DNA of 64,000 nt from Microbacterium sp. NC79. GTDB lineage: Bacteria; Actinomycetota; Actinomycetes; Actinomycetales; Microbacteriaceae. Below the pieces are notes generated by a model. It saw only the letters and a program-made list of their open reading frames with translations, had not been told where the DNA came from and did no database searches. Positions 19,198 to 27,744 of this stretch are shown here, piece after piece. Position 1 is the first letter of the stretch. Every line of letters starts with the position of its first letter. A program made the translations under genes and the position numbers. The stretch spans positions 372,001-436,000 of the forward strand of contig NZ_JAHQYI010000001.1 in the NCBI RefSeq assembly GCF_019061125.1, given 5' to 3'.

Positions 19198-19883
19198 ACC
19201 GGGTTCCGCTTCTCACGGCCCACGGCGTCACGAAATCGTTTGGTCCACAGCCGGCGCTGCAGGGCGTTGACCTCACGATTCACGCGGGTGAGGCTGTCGC
19301 GATCATGGGGCCGAGTGGCTCCGGCAAGTCGACACTGCTGCACGCGCTCGCGGGCGTCGTCGGCATCGACGGCGGCGAGGTGCACTTTCACGGCAACCGC
19401 ATCGACAACCTGCCGGATTCGGACCGCGCGAAGCTGCGCCTCGACGCCTTCGGGTTTGTGTTTCAGTTTGGCCAGCTGATTCCTGATGTCACGGCACTGG
19501 AAAACGTTGCGCTTCCCCTGTTGCTGAGGGGCATCAGCCGCGCCGAAGCCACCGCGCAAGCAACGACCTATCTCGAGATGCTGGACGTTGCCGATCACGG
19601 CCACGAGGTTCCGGCGCTCCTCTCCGGCGGGCAAGCACAGCGCGTCGCCATTGCCCGCGCCATGGCGGGATCACCTGGTGTGATCTTTGCTGATGAGCCG
19701 ACCGGCGCTCTCGACACCCTCACCTCCGAAAAGGTAATGACGGCGCTCATGAAGGTCGTGCGAGAGAGCGGAACCACGCTGATTATCGTCACGCACGACC
19801 CGCGCACTGCCGCCTTCGCTGATCGCGAGATCATCGTGCGCGATGGCCGCGTCGCGAGCGACTCCGGGGGAGCAGACGCATGA
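19194..19883 (+). CDS. ABC exporter ATP-binding protein (MacB/LolD type)
   Basis: A 229-residue ATPase with Walker A GPSGSGKS (about residues 40-47), signature LLSGGQAQR (about 141-149), Walker B VIFADEP and the switch histidine in VTHD. The short length without a TOBE domain and the pairing with an FtsX-like permease place it in the type VII (mechanotransmission) group, which exports peptides, antibiotics or lipids. It overlaps both neighbours by 4 bp. Confidence 0.9.
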   Translation: MNRVPLLTAHGVTKSFGPQPALQGVDLTIHAGEAVAIMGPSGSGKSTLLHALAGVVGIDGGEVHFHGNRIDNLPDSDRAKLRLDAFGFVFQFGQLIPDVTALENVALPLLLRGISRAEATAQATTYLEMLDVADHGHEVPALLSGGQAQRVAIARAMAGSPGVIFADEPTGALDTLTSEKVMTALMKVVRESGTTLIIVTHDPRTAAFADREIIVRDGRVASDSGGADA

Positions 19884-22039
19884 CCGTCCGCTCAGCACTG
19901 CGCATTGCGGTTGCGCCAGGGCCCGCCGATCGACGCCGTCTGATTGGCATGGCGGCCGGCGTCGCCGTCGGTGTGATGCTCGCAGCGCTGCTGTGGGCCG
20001 GGTTCACAGGTCTCGGCGACCGCAGCGAGCGGTCGACGTGGATGTCTCCAATGTCATCCGAATTCTGGACGCCAGAAACGACGCTGACTGCCGATCAGAT
20101 TGCGGCGCGCGGCAAGACCGACGTCTTCGATGGCCGGGCGATCTCTGTTCTTTATGTGTATGGAGCGGATGACCCGGAGATGGATATTCCGGGAACCCGC
20201 GACGGGGTGCCGGCCGGAACCTCGTGGGTGTCGCCAGCACTTGCGGAACTCATCAAGACGGCTCCGCCCGCTGAACTTGGCGACCGCTTCGGTACCGTGC
20301 GCGGCACGCTGCCTGATCGTGTGCTGGCAGGGCCGGATGCACTCGTCGCCGTGGTCGGTGTTGATGAGACGCGGGTTGACGACACCTACAGTGTTGTCTC
20401 GGAACTTAACGGATACCGCTACGCCTCATTCGCTTACGAAGCCATCGCGCTCTTGGGTGCCGTGGCTGTGCTCATTCCGGTCGCGATGCTCCTGGGCATT
20501 GTCACCTCGTTTGGATCGATCGATCGCACCGCGCGCATGCGCGCATTTCACCTCCTGGGCGCCACCGCGGCCGACCGCGCTCGTTTTGCCGCTGTTGAAG
20601 CGGGCGTTGTCGCCCTGATCGGAACCATCGCGGGCGTGCTTCTTGCCTGGTTGGCGGCGATTCCGACCTCACTGGTGTCGATCAATGGTTCCCGGCTCTT
20701 CCCGGACGATGTGCGGCTGGAACCGTGGGAGGCACTCGTCGCGACTGTCGTGGTTCCGCTCGCTTTTGCAACGGTCGCTGCTGTGCGCGCCGCTCGCGCC
20801 GATGCACAGCCGTCATCGGTGCGCGACCGCGCAGAGAAGAAGCTCAGCATGTGGCGGGTGGTTGTGCTCGCTCTCGGTGTGATCACCATGATCTTTGTGT
20901 TTATCGGGCCGGGGCAGATGATCGGCATTTATGGCCTCGTCGCAGCGTTCGCGGTCACCGCGATCGGCGTGCTGATGATCGGGCCAATCCTCACTCAGAG
21001 CATCGCGCGCTTCGCGCACCGGCGTGCGCGATCGGCCGCTGGTGTGATGGCATACGCGCGAATCGGACGCCATCCCAGGCAGATCTTTCGGGCTGTCAGC
21101 GGTGTCGTCATCGCGGTGTTCTTGGTATCCCTGTTCATGTCGGGCGTGACCTCCGTGCGCGAGGGCATCGCGGGGGAGGGCGATGGATACCTTCCCGACG
21201 ACGTCTTGATGGTCGCGCTGCAAGACCCGACGATGTCGTTCTCGTCTCCCCAGCCCGACGCGGACCTCGTCGCAGAGCGAAGCGCGCACAATGTCGCGCT
21301 CGCAGACACGATCGCGCATCTCGATGGCGTCACTGGTGTTGCACGCATTTACGCGTCATCCACTGATGGCGGCAACGTGACCACTCGTGAGGATCTCGCT
21401 TCTGTCGGTGTTGTCACCAGCGAGGAGCAACCCGCCGTCGACGTTTACCCCTTTGGCGGACCGGCCGTCATTTCCGGCGCAATGGGTCACGTCGACGAGA
21501 CTCGCCTGCTCGGGCTCTTCGTTGCAACCGACAGTGACGTCGCGCGCGAACTCGTGCGCACCGTGCTCGCTGACAGTTCGGCCGCCATGGGAACCCCGGC
21601 GACTCGCGCCGAGTACGATCACCTCAACTCCTCGACAGCGCGCGAGTATCGCTCGCTCGCGATCCTCGGCATTCTGGTCGCGGCAGGCGTTTCAGCAGTG
21701 GCGCTCGCGGCGGCGACGATCTCCGCTGTGCGCGACCGACGCCGCACGCTCGGCCTCATGCGCCTGACCGGAATGCCGTTCCGGGCCGTCAAGGGCATCA
21801 TGATGCGGGAGGCCGTGGTCCCGTTGGCGGCCGCCGTCGCACTCGCGGCACTCGTCGGCTACGGCGTGGGGGCCATCATTGTGGTCGGTCTTAGCTTTGG
21901 TGCCCGCAGCATCACGCCCCCGCCCCTCGAGTACTACCTGGTGATCGCCGCCACTCTTGCGCTGTCGCTCCTCGCCGTGCTGGCGGCCTTCCCCGCCGCC
22001 CGTCGCGCCACCTCCGGTGAGGTCACCCGCTTCGAGTAA
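19880..22039 (+). CDS. FtsX/MacB-like ABC permease
   Basis: A 719-residue membrane protein with two FtsX-type units. The N-terminal helix is at about residues 22-40. An extracellular domain follows, then helix groups at about 190-330 and 350-430. A second extracellular stretch and a final FtsX domain (about 570-715) complete it. With the ATPase and PadR it makes a self-contained regulated export module. The ligand is unknown. Bacitracin- or lantibiotic-type resistance is a common role of such modules but only a guess here. Confidence 0.86.
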   Translation: MTVRSALRIAVAPGPADRRRLIGMAAGVAVGVMLAALLWAGFTGLGDRSERSTWMSPMSSEFWTPETTLTADQIAARGKTDVFDGRAISVLYVYGADDPEMDIPGTRDGVPAGTSWVSPALAELIKTAPPAELGDRFGTVRGTLPDRVLAGPDALVAVVGVDETRVDDTYSVVSELNGYRYASFAYEAIALLGAVAVLIPVAMLLGIVTSFGSIDRTARMRAFHLLGATAADRARFAAVEAGVVALIGTIAGVLLAWLAAIPTSLVSINGSRLFPDDVRLEPWEALVATVVVPLAFATVAAVRAARADAQPSSVRDRAEKKLSMWRVVVLALGVITMIFVFIGPGQMIGIYGLVAAFAVTAIGVLMIGPILTQSIARFAHRRARSAAGVMAYARIGRHPRQIFRAVSGVVIAVFLVSLFMSGVTSVREGIAGEGDGYLPDDVLMVALQDPTMSFSSPQPDADLVAERSAHNVALADTIAHLDGVTGVARIYASSTDGGNVTTREDLASVGVVTSEEQPAVDVYPFGGPAVISGAMGHVDETRLLGLFVATDSDVARELVRTVLADSSAAMGTPATRAEYDHLNSSTAREYRSLAILGILVAAGVSAVALAAATISAVRDRRRTLGLMRLTGMPFRAVKGIMMREAVVPLAAAVALAALVGYGVGAIIVVGLSFGARSITPPPLEYYLVIAATLALSLLAVLAAFPAARRATSGEVTRFE

Positions 22040-22041
22040 CC

Positions 22042-22093
22042 GCTCCGTGGTTCCGGAACCACCGCTTGCGAACAGCTCCGTGGTTCCGGAACC
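22042..22093. repeat. 33-bp-spaced direct repeat with GGTTCCGGAACC palindromes
   Basis: GCTCCGTGGTTCCGGAACC occurs at 22042-22060 and again, identical, at 22075-22093. The first copy extends into the perfect 16-bp palindrome GTGGTTCCGGAACCAC (22047-22062). The repeat begins 3 bp after the permease stop. Confidence 0.85.
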
Positions 22094-22103
22094 TTCCCCC
22101 AGG

Positions 22104-22180
22104 CGCGAGACACATTTTGGTCGGCGAGACACGACGCGGGACCAAGTGTCTCGCCGACCAAAGTGTGTTTCACGAGAAAC
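22104..22180. repeat. Intergenic dyad repeat, family A (copy 1)
   Basis: Two 23-bp arms (22110-22132 and 22146-22168) with one mismatch around a 13-nt loop. The left arm holds GGCGAGACAC and is preceded by a second GCGAGACAC 9 bp upstream. A related copy lies at 30316. It separates the exporter operon from menA and could end transcription, but has no T-tract. Confidence 0.75.
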
Positions 22181-22209
22181 CACGCACGTGAGCCGTAGGA
22201 TCAACGATT

Positions 22210-23205
22210 GTGAGCACCCAGAAGAAAACCCGCAAGCCGCGTCAGGGAGTTTCCGGTAACCCCGCGAAGCGTGGCGTCGTGCGGGCACACACCGCCCAGA
22301 TGGAGGAGCGTCGCGCGACGCCAGGCGATTGGATTGCGGGTGCCCGCCTGCGCACGCTGCCACTGAGCATCGCGCCCGTCGTCGTCGGCACGGGTGCAGC
22401 CATGCTGGTCAACCGGGAGTTTCACTGGGTCATCGCGCTCGCGTGCCTCGCCGTTGCGGTGTTCCTGCAGATCGGCGTGAACTACGCCAACGACTACAGC
22501 GACGGAATCCGCGGCACCGATCAGTTCCGGGTCGGCCCCGGCCGTCTGGTGGGGTCGGGTAAAGCGACCGCGAAGAGCGTGCTCACCGTCGCGCTGGTGT
22601 TCTTCGCGCTCGCGGCAATCGCCGGCCTCGCGATCACGATTCGCACGCAGCAGTGGTGGTTCCTCGCGGTCGGTGCCGTCGCTATTGTCGCAGCGTGGTT
22701 CTACACGGGCGGCAAACGCCCATACGGCTACAACGCCCTGGGCGAAGTATTCGTCTTCATCTTCTTCGGCCTGGTTGCGACGCTCGGAACCACATGGGCG
22801 CAGGTGCAGTTTCTCCCGCAAGAAGCATGGTTCTCCGCAGTTGCCATCGGCCTTCTCGCCTGTGCAGTGCTGCTCGCAAATAACCTGCGTGATATTGAGC
22901 AGGATCGGGAAGCAGGCAAGCGCACCCTGACCGTGTTCATCGGTAAGGTGCCGACGCAGGTTCTGTTCTCGTTGTTCCTGCTGCTGCCGTTTGGCCTCAG
23001 CGTGTGGTTTGCCATGTTCTATCCGTTTGCGTGGATGTCGCTTATGGCGTTGCTCGCCGCGCTCCCGGCCCTCCTCATCGTGTGGACGTACCGCACGGCG
23101 CGCGAACTCGTCACCTGCCTGGCGCTGACGTCATTCACCGCGCTGATCTGGGCAATCTTCATCGCCTGGACCTTCTTCGGCACTCCGGTCGGCGTCGTCG
23201 GCTAA
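22210..23205 (+). CDS. menA: 1,4-Dihydroxy-2-naphthoate polyprenyltransferase (MenA)
   Basis: A 331-residue UbiA-family membrane prenyltransferase with about eight helices. Its two Asp-rich sites are NYANDYSDGIRGTD (about residues 97-110) and NNLRDIEQDREAGKRTL (about 225-241), which bind Mg-polyprenyl diphosphate. It attaches the side chain made by the synthase at 34758 and yields demethylmenaquinone. The N-terminus has an extra basic cytosolic stretch of about 35 residues. The start is GTG. TAGGAT ends 8 nt before it and no Shine-Dalgarno is evident. Confidence 0.94.
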   Translation: MSTQKKTRKPRQGVSGNPAKRGVVRAHTAQMEERRATPGDWIAGARLRTLPLSIAPVVVGTGAAMLVNREFHWVIALACLAVAVFLQIGVNYANDYSDGIRGTDQFRVGPGRLVGSGKATAKSVLTVALVFFALAAIAGLAITIRTQQWWFLAVGAVAIVAAWFYTGGKRPYGYNALGEVFVFIFFGLVATLGTTWAQVQFLPQEAWFSAVAIGLLACAVLLANNLRDIEQDREAGKRTLTVFIGKVPTQVLFSLFLLLPFGLSVWFAMFYPFAWMSLMALLAALPALLIVWTYRTARELVTCLALTSFTALIWAIFIAWTFFGTPVGVVG

Positions 23206-23232
23206 CGTCGGCTAACTTCGGCTAACTTCGGC
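23198..23232 (+). repeat. 10-bp tandem repeat at the menA stop
   Basis: TCGGCTAAC(G/T) is repeated three times (23198, 23208, 23218), followed by a fourth half-copy. The repeat contains TAA, so stop codons occur in all three frames within 21 bp. Confidence 0.9.
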
Positions 23233-23282
23233 ACGGGGTACGACATCCGCACCGCTGATCGATTGGCGCTCTGACAACGACC

Positions 23283-24034
23283 ATGCGCCGCGAACAACCC
23301 TTCACCATTCCGCCAGCGGTGCGGAACCGGTTTGAGACGCGCGATGAGACGACCCGGTCATGGGTGGGCGGGTTGCCGACGCTCGCGCGCGACATTTTCG
23401 CGGAATGGGACCTGCGTGCCGACGGGCATACGCACTCCGGAGAAGCGGGAATTGTGGTTCCGGTTCGTCGTGCCGATGGTGCGGCAGCTGCACTGAAGTT
23501 TCAACCGCCAAGCACCGAGACAGCGGCTGCCATCCTCGCCCTCACGCGGTGGGACGGTCAGGGCGCCGTGCGCCTCCTATACAGCAGTAGCGAGCGCGGC
23601 GTGCTGCTCTTGGAACGGCTCACTGCTGATCGCTCGCTGCACTCGGTCCCCGATGACGAAGCGATTCACGTTGTCGGTGGGCTTCTCGCCCGCCTGCATG
23701 CCGTCGCTGCTCCCGACGAACTTCCTCGCCTCGACACCGTCGTCGCCGAGATGATGTCGCACGTCGAACCGGCGCGGCGGGTGCTGAGCCCTGATGACCG
23801 GGTTCGCCTCGACCGATGGGTCAGCAGGGTGAACGAGGTGCGCAACGATTCATCGCACACGTCGTGCGGCGCCGGTTCGACATCCTGACAGAGATGCTCA
23901 TCCTCGATCGGCACCGGGCTGCGGCGTGGACGATGGCGCGCCTGCTGCAAAACCTGCTGTGGGACATTGACGACGGTAATCCCACGGTCAGCCCGTCGAT
24001 GATCGCGGTCGATACCGCCCTCGCCCGTTACTGA
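23283..24034 (+). pseudogene. Decayed aminoglycoside/hydroxyurea phosphotransferase
   Basis: The first frame (23283-23888) begins like APH(6)/hydroxyurea phosphotransferases (FTIPPAVRNRF, VLLLERL, LLARLHA). It then turns into non-homologous residues before a stop. A second frame continues the family C-terminus (VVRRRFDILTEM, AAAWTMARLLQNLLWDIDDG) to 24034. Between them the catalytic segment expected to carry HGDLHxxN and the Asp-Pro-Lys metal loop is absent, about 45 codons by my comparison. One base also appears to be missing near 23849. Both lesions should abolish kinase activity. It lies after menA, with no partner genes. Confidence 0.7.
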
Positions 24035-24081
24035 CCGGCTGGCGGTGCCGCTGAGGGCTAAGGCAGGGGTTGCCGTTGCCG

Positions 24082-24369
24082 CTACGGCTGGGGCTGAGCG
24101 TCGTCGCGCGAAGCGACAGACTGATCAACGACGCCGTCTTCGACGTCTTCGTCACTCACCGTGCGCTGCGGCTTACGGCGGGCAGCCAGTTGAGCGGTCG
24201 CCTCGCTGAGGGGCTTGCGCAGGAAGATGATCGACAGCGCGAGTCCGATGAGCGCCGCGAAGATGGCGGCGAGCCAGGGCATCTCCCGGAATACCGCAAA
24301 CTGCCACATGATGACGAACGGAACCACGAAGGCAGCGAGACGGAGCAGGGAGTACACGAGCAGCTTCAC
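24082..24369 (-). CDS. DUF4229 family small membrane protein
   Basis: A 95-residue protein with two membrane helices (about residues 5-22 and 30-50) and a charged cytosolic tail. It matches the actinobacterial DUF4229 family, often found near menaquinone genes such as menA. Function is unknown. The start is GTG with a leaderless-type promoter. It is divergent from the PLDc_N gene. Confidence 0.8.
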   Translation of the reverse strand: MKLLVYSLLRLAAFVVPFVIMWQFAVFREMPWLAAIFAALIGLALSIIFLRKPLSEATAQLAARRKPQRTVSDEDVEDGVVDQSVASRDDAQPQP

Positions 24370-24381
24370 CCCACCAGTCTA
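24370..24381 (-). promoter_or_regulatory. Leaderless promoter of the DUF4229 gene
   Basis: Reading the minus strand, TAGACT, 6 nt, then the GTG start at 24369. Confidence 0.6.
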
Positions 24382-24438
24382 CGTTCGTGGTTGTTTGGAC
24401 GCTGTGAAGAGCCGGAGCGACCTACCAGCCTGAGAGCC

Positions 24439-24450
24439 TAGGATGAAGCC
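24439..24450 (+). promoter_or_regulatory. Leaderless promoter of the PLDc_N gene and menD
   Basis: TAGGAT (24439-24444), 6 nt, then ATG at 24451. Since menD follows after one base, this is probably its promoter too. Confidence 0.6.
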
Positions 24451-24867
24451 ATGAGGTTTCTCATTATCGGTATCGTGATCGCGGTCATCTTCTGGGTGAT
24501 CAGCATCGTCGACTGCGCCGTTCAGCCAGAGACCCGTCACCGCGGCGTTGGCAAGAAAGCCTGGATCGCCATTGTCGTCCTGCTTCCCGTCATTGGCGGA
24601 GCGCTGTGGTTTGCCGTAGGCCGCACGACGATCGGCGCACGCCGTGCACCGATCGCGCCCGATGACAACCCTGAATTCTTGTCGTCCATCGGTTCGACGT
24701 ACGACCAGAACGAGCGCATCCGACGCATCGAAGAAGAGCTCGCTCGCCTCGACGCGGAAGAAACCGCTGCCGACTCGAACAAACCAGCTCCCAAGCCGGA
24801 GCCCGAGCGCCCGGCTGACGGCGACGACTCAGCTCCGCGCGGCGGCGCAACCGGCGCTACGAACTAA
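24451..24867 (+). CDS. PLDc_N domain membrane protein
   Basis: A 138-residue protein with two membrane helices (about residues 2-21 and 36-54), the arrangement of the phospholipase D-nuclease N-terminal (PLDc_N) domain. A short helical segment (IRRIEEELARLDAEE) and a disordered acidic Pro-rich tail follow. There is no nuclease domain. Members like this are common next to menaquinone genes in actinobacteria but have no proven role. menD begins one base after its stop. Confidence 0.8.
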   Translation: MRFLIIGIVIAVIFWVISIVDCAVQPETRHRGVGKKAWIAIVVLLPVIGGALWFAVGRTTIGARRAPIAPDDNPEFLSSIGSTYDQNERIRRIEEELARLDAEETAADSNKPAPKPEPERPADGDDSAPRGGATGATN

Positions 24868-24868
24868 G

Positions 24869-26791
24869 GTGTCCGACTCGCGTCGTCTGGCGTCGGCTGC
24901 GACCGATGCCGCCCACGCCCTCCTCGATGAACTGATCCGTCAGGGCCTCCGTGACATCGTCGTATGCCCCGGCTCCCGCTCTCAAGCACTCGCGCTCGCG
25001 GCCGCCGCTGAAGCCCGTGCCGGTCGCGTGCGCCTGCACGTGCGTATTGACGAACGCGTCGCTGGCTTCACCGCCCTCGGCCTCGGCCGTGAAACGGGAG
25101 TCCCCGCCGCCGTTGTCGTCACCAGCGGAACCGGAGTCGCCAACCTGGCACCCGCCGTATGGGAAGCCCACCACAGCGCCGTTCCGCTCCTACTGCTGAC
25201 CGCCGACCGCCCAGAAGAACTCCGCGGCATCGGCGCCAACCAAGCCACCGTGCAACCCGGCGCATTCACGAGCTTTGTGCGCGCCGAATGGGACGCGCCC
25301 ACCCCCACCGAGCTCGACAACGACGGATCCGGTTCCGCCGCCTTCCGCGCGCTCGCGCGATCTGCCTTCGCGGCTGCGACCGGAACCACGGGGTCCGCAA
25401 CCGAAGGCTCCGGAACCACGGATGCGGAGCACCGCGCCGCCACCGACGCTGGAACCGACGTTTCCGTCTCCGTCCCTGGCCCAGCCGTTCCAGCTTCCGC
25501 CTCCATCACTCGCTCCGACGTCACTGGTTCCGCCTCCGTCACTGGCTCTGACGTCATCGGTTCGGCCGCCGCTCTCGGCGCCACTGCGACCGCTGTGCCG
25601 TCGCTTGTGCCCACGCCCGGACCGGTGCACGTCAATCTGCCCTTCCGCGACCCGCTGTCTGGCGAACCGCCCGCGTGGACGAAGGCACTCGAACACGTCG
25701 AACATCCCGAGGCGCTCGAGCGCACCACGCGTCACGTGGTTGCGCTTGAGCGCGGCCCGCGCACCGTCGTCATCGCCGGAGCCGATGCCGGAGCCGATGC
25801 CGAGGAGATCTCGCACGCCGGCTCGTGGCCGCTCATCGCCGAGATCGTGAGCGGTGCCCGCTATGGCCGCCTCCTGGTTCATGGGTACCGGGCGCTGTTG
25901 CGTGATCCCGACCTCGGCGGGCGTATCGAGCGTGCCATTGTGTTCGGGCATCCGACGCTGTCGCGTGAAGTCACTCGACTGCTGAGCAACCCCGCGATCG
26001 ACGTGATCGCCGTTCGAACAGGGGGCGTGCCGCTTAACCTCAACGGCACAACCCGGCATGCCGACGCCGTGACGGTTGCCCGCGGTTCCGCCGATCGTGA
26101 GTGGCTCGGCGCATTTATGACCGCATCGCGGGAGCAGATCGTAGACCTGTCTGCGGCGGCTCCCGATCTTGACGGCCTCGCCTCCCTCAGCGGCAAAGCC
26201 CGCCGCGCTGCCCTCGACGCCGAGCTCGCCGCCGTGCGCGCGCCCCTCACCCGGGAGCTTCTTGCCGATGCCGTGTGGCGTGCCACGTGGCCGCACGACC
26301 GGCTCGTCTTCGGCTCATCGCGACTGGTGCGGGTGGCCGATGCGGTGCTCGGTGGAAAAAAGGTTCCTGTGCATGCCAACCGCGGGCTCGCGGGCATTGA
26401 CGGCACGATCGCGACCGCTCTCGGCATTGCGATTGCGAGCCAGGGCGATGGATCGCACGGCATGACGCGCGTGCTGCTTGGCGACCTGACCTTCCTGCAT
26501 GATGTGGGTGCGCTCCTGCTGCCAGCGGATGAGCCGGAACCACGCATCCAGCTGATCGTCGGCAACGACGGCGGCGGAACCATTTTTGATGGCCTTGAGG
26601 TGGCATCGGTTGCGAGCGCAGAAGACATGACGCGCGTCCAGTACACGCCCCAGAACGTTGACCTGGAACGCATCGCCACCGCGTACGGGTGGGGATACCG
26701 CAGGGTGTCGACGCGCTCAGAGCTCGATCAGGCGCTCACAACGCACACCTCGAACCGGCAGATCATCGAAGTCTCCCTGCCGCGCGACTAA
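24869..26791 (+). CDS. menD: SEPHCHC synthase (MenD) with low-complexity insert
   Basis: A 640-residue thiamine-diphosphate enzyme joining isochorismate and 2-oxoglutarate, the first committed menaquinone step. It has CPGSRSQ, the catalytic-Glu region IDERVAGFTALGLG, TSGTGVANL, and the C-terminal cofactor motif GDLTFLHD to NDGGGTIFDGLE. The GTG at 24869 fits MenD N-termini. A longer reading to 24644 overlaps the previous gene. Residues about 170-250, between the N-terminal domain and GPVHVNLPFRDPL, are a Ser/Thr/Ala/Gly/Val-rich insert with internal repeats (SDVTGSASVTGSDVIGSA) not expected in the family. The DNA there carries GGAACCACGG twice, 30 bp apart. Confidence 0.95.
   Translation: MSDSRRLASAATDAAHALLDELIRQGLRDIVVCPGSRSQALALAAAAEARAGRVRLHVRIDERVAGFTALGLGRETGVPAAVVVTSGTGVANLAPAVWEAHHSAVPLLLLTADRPEELRGIGANQATVQPGAFTSFVRAEWDAPTPTELDNDGSGSAAFRALARSAFAAATGTTGSATEGSGTTDAEHRAATDAGTDVSVSVPGPAVPASASITRSDVTGSASVTGSDVIGSAAALGATATAVPSLVPTPGPVHVNLPFRDPLSGEPPAWTKALEHVEHPEALERTTRHVVALERGPRTVVIAGADAGADAEEISHAGSWPLIAEIVSGARYGRLLVHGYRALLRDPDLGGRIERAIVFGHPTLSREVTRLLSNPAIDVIAVRTGGVPLNLNGTTRHADAVTVARGSADREWLGAFMTASREQIVDLSAAAPDLDGLASLSGKARRAALDAELAAVRAPLTRELLADAVWRATWPHDRLVFGSSRLVRVADAVLGGKKVPVHANRGLAGIDGTIATALGIAIASQGDGSHGMTRVLLGDLTFLHDVGALLLPADEPEPRIQLIVGNDGGGTIFDGLEVASVASAEDMTRVQYTPQNVDLERIATAYGWGYRRVSTRSELDQALTTHTSNRQIIEVSLPRD
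25380..25440 (+). repeat. 15-bp-spaced coding repeat inside menD
   Basis: Four successive 15-bp blocks begin CCGGAACC, CCGCAACC, CCGGAACC and CGGAGCACC. They encode five-residue blocks such as TGTTG and SGTTD. The repeat is in frame, unlike the 14-bp arrays in the spacers, but shares their GGAACC core. Confidence 0.6.
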
Positions 26792-26847
26792 CCGGTCTCG
26801 CACTGCGAGGCGTCGGCACCTAGCCTCAGAGTCCGGGCGGTGTCAGA

Positions 26848-27720
26848 ATGGGCGCCATGACGAGAACGCCCCAACCCGCCTGGACCACCGATCCAACGAC
26901 GACGCTTCGCGTCGGTAATGGCTTCACGCTCGCCGATGTGGATCCGCGCTCGACACCGGGGTTCGATGGTGACAAAGAACTGGGCGAAGTCGCGCTCAAA
27001 TCCGGTCTCGCCGAACTCAGCGAATATCAGGAGCGGCTGTTCGCGGCGAGCCGTGGCGGTGATTCTCGCGACGCAATCCTGCTGGTTCTGCAGGCGATGG
27101 ACTCCGCGGGCAAGGGCGGCATCGTGCGCCACGTCGTTGGCGGCGTTGACCCTCAGGGCGTGCTGATCACGTCGTTCAAGAAGCCGACGCCCCTCGAGCT
27201 GGAGCACGACTTTCTGTGGCGCATTGAACGGCGGTTGCCAGGCGCAGGCATGATCGGTGTCTTTGATCGGTCGCACTACGAAGACGTGCTGGTCGGCAAA
27301 GTGCGCGAGCTCGCCAGCCCAGCTGAAATTGAGCGCCGCTACACCGCCATCAACGACTTTGAAAAGCGGGTCGCCGATACCGGAACCCGCATTCTCAAGG
27401 TGATGCTGCACATCTCGTACGAGGAGCAGCGTGAACGGCTGATGGAGCGTCTCGATCGTCCAGACAAACATTGGAAGTACAACCCGGGAGATGTTGATGA
27501 ACGTCAGCTGTGGCCCGCGTATCAAGACGCTTACCAAACCGTTTTCGAGCGCACCGCCACCGACGTAGCGCCCTGGTACGTGGTTCCGGCTGATCGCAAG
27601 TGGTTCGCACGATTGGCTGTTCAGGAGCTCCTTTTGCAGGTTATGGAAGGTATCAACCCGCAGTGGCCGCTCGCACAATTTGATGTTGCTGAAGAAAAGC
27701 AAAGACTCGCCGCTACCTGA
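26848..27720 (+). CDS. ppk2: Polyphosphate kinase 2 family protein
   Basis: A 290-residue PPK2 enzyme that transfers phosphate between polyphosphate and nucleotides. It has Walker A MDSAGKGG (residues 84-91), Walker B VFDRSHYEDVLV and the lid arginine region PADRKWFARL. It is a single-domain member of the usual length. Which nucleotide it prefers (class I, II or III) cannot be told by eye. An in-frame ATG at 26857 is an equally good start. TAGCCT at 26821 is a possible -10. Confidence 0.92.
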   Translation: MGAMTRTPQPAWTTDPTTTLRVGNGFTLADVDPRSTPGFDGDKELGEVALKSGLAELSEYQERLFAASRGGDSRDAILLVLQAMDSAGKGGIVRHVVGGVDPQGVLITSFKKPTPLELEHDFLWRIERRLPGAGMIGVFDRSHYEDVLVGKVRELASPAEIERRYTAINDFEKRVADTGTRILKVMLHISYEEQRERLMERLDRPDKHWKYNPGDVDERQLWPAYQDAYQTVFERTATDVAPWYVVPADRKWFARLAVQELLLQVMEGINPQWPLAQFDVAEEKQRLAAT

Positions 27721-27732
27721 CCCCCCGACCCT

Positions 27733-27744
27733 TAGGCTTAGCTC
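27733..27744 (+). promoter_or_regulatory. Leaderless promoter of glpD
   Basis: TAGGCT (27733-27738), 6 nt, then ATG at 27745. Confidence 0.6.

Noticed and set aside
23283..24034. Programmed frameshift joining the two phosphotransferase frames
   Set aside because: No slippery sequence is evident and the catalytic segment is missing as well, so decay is simpler.
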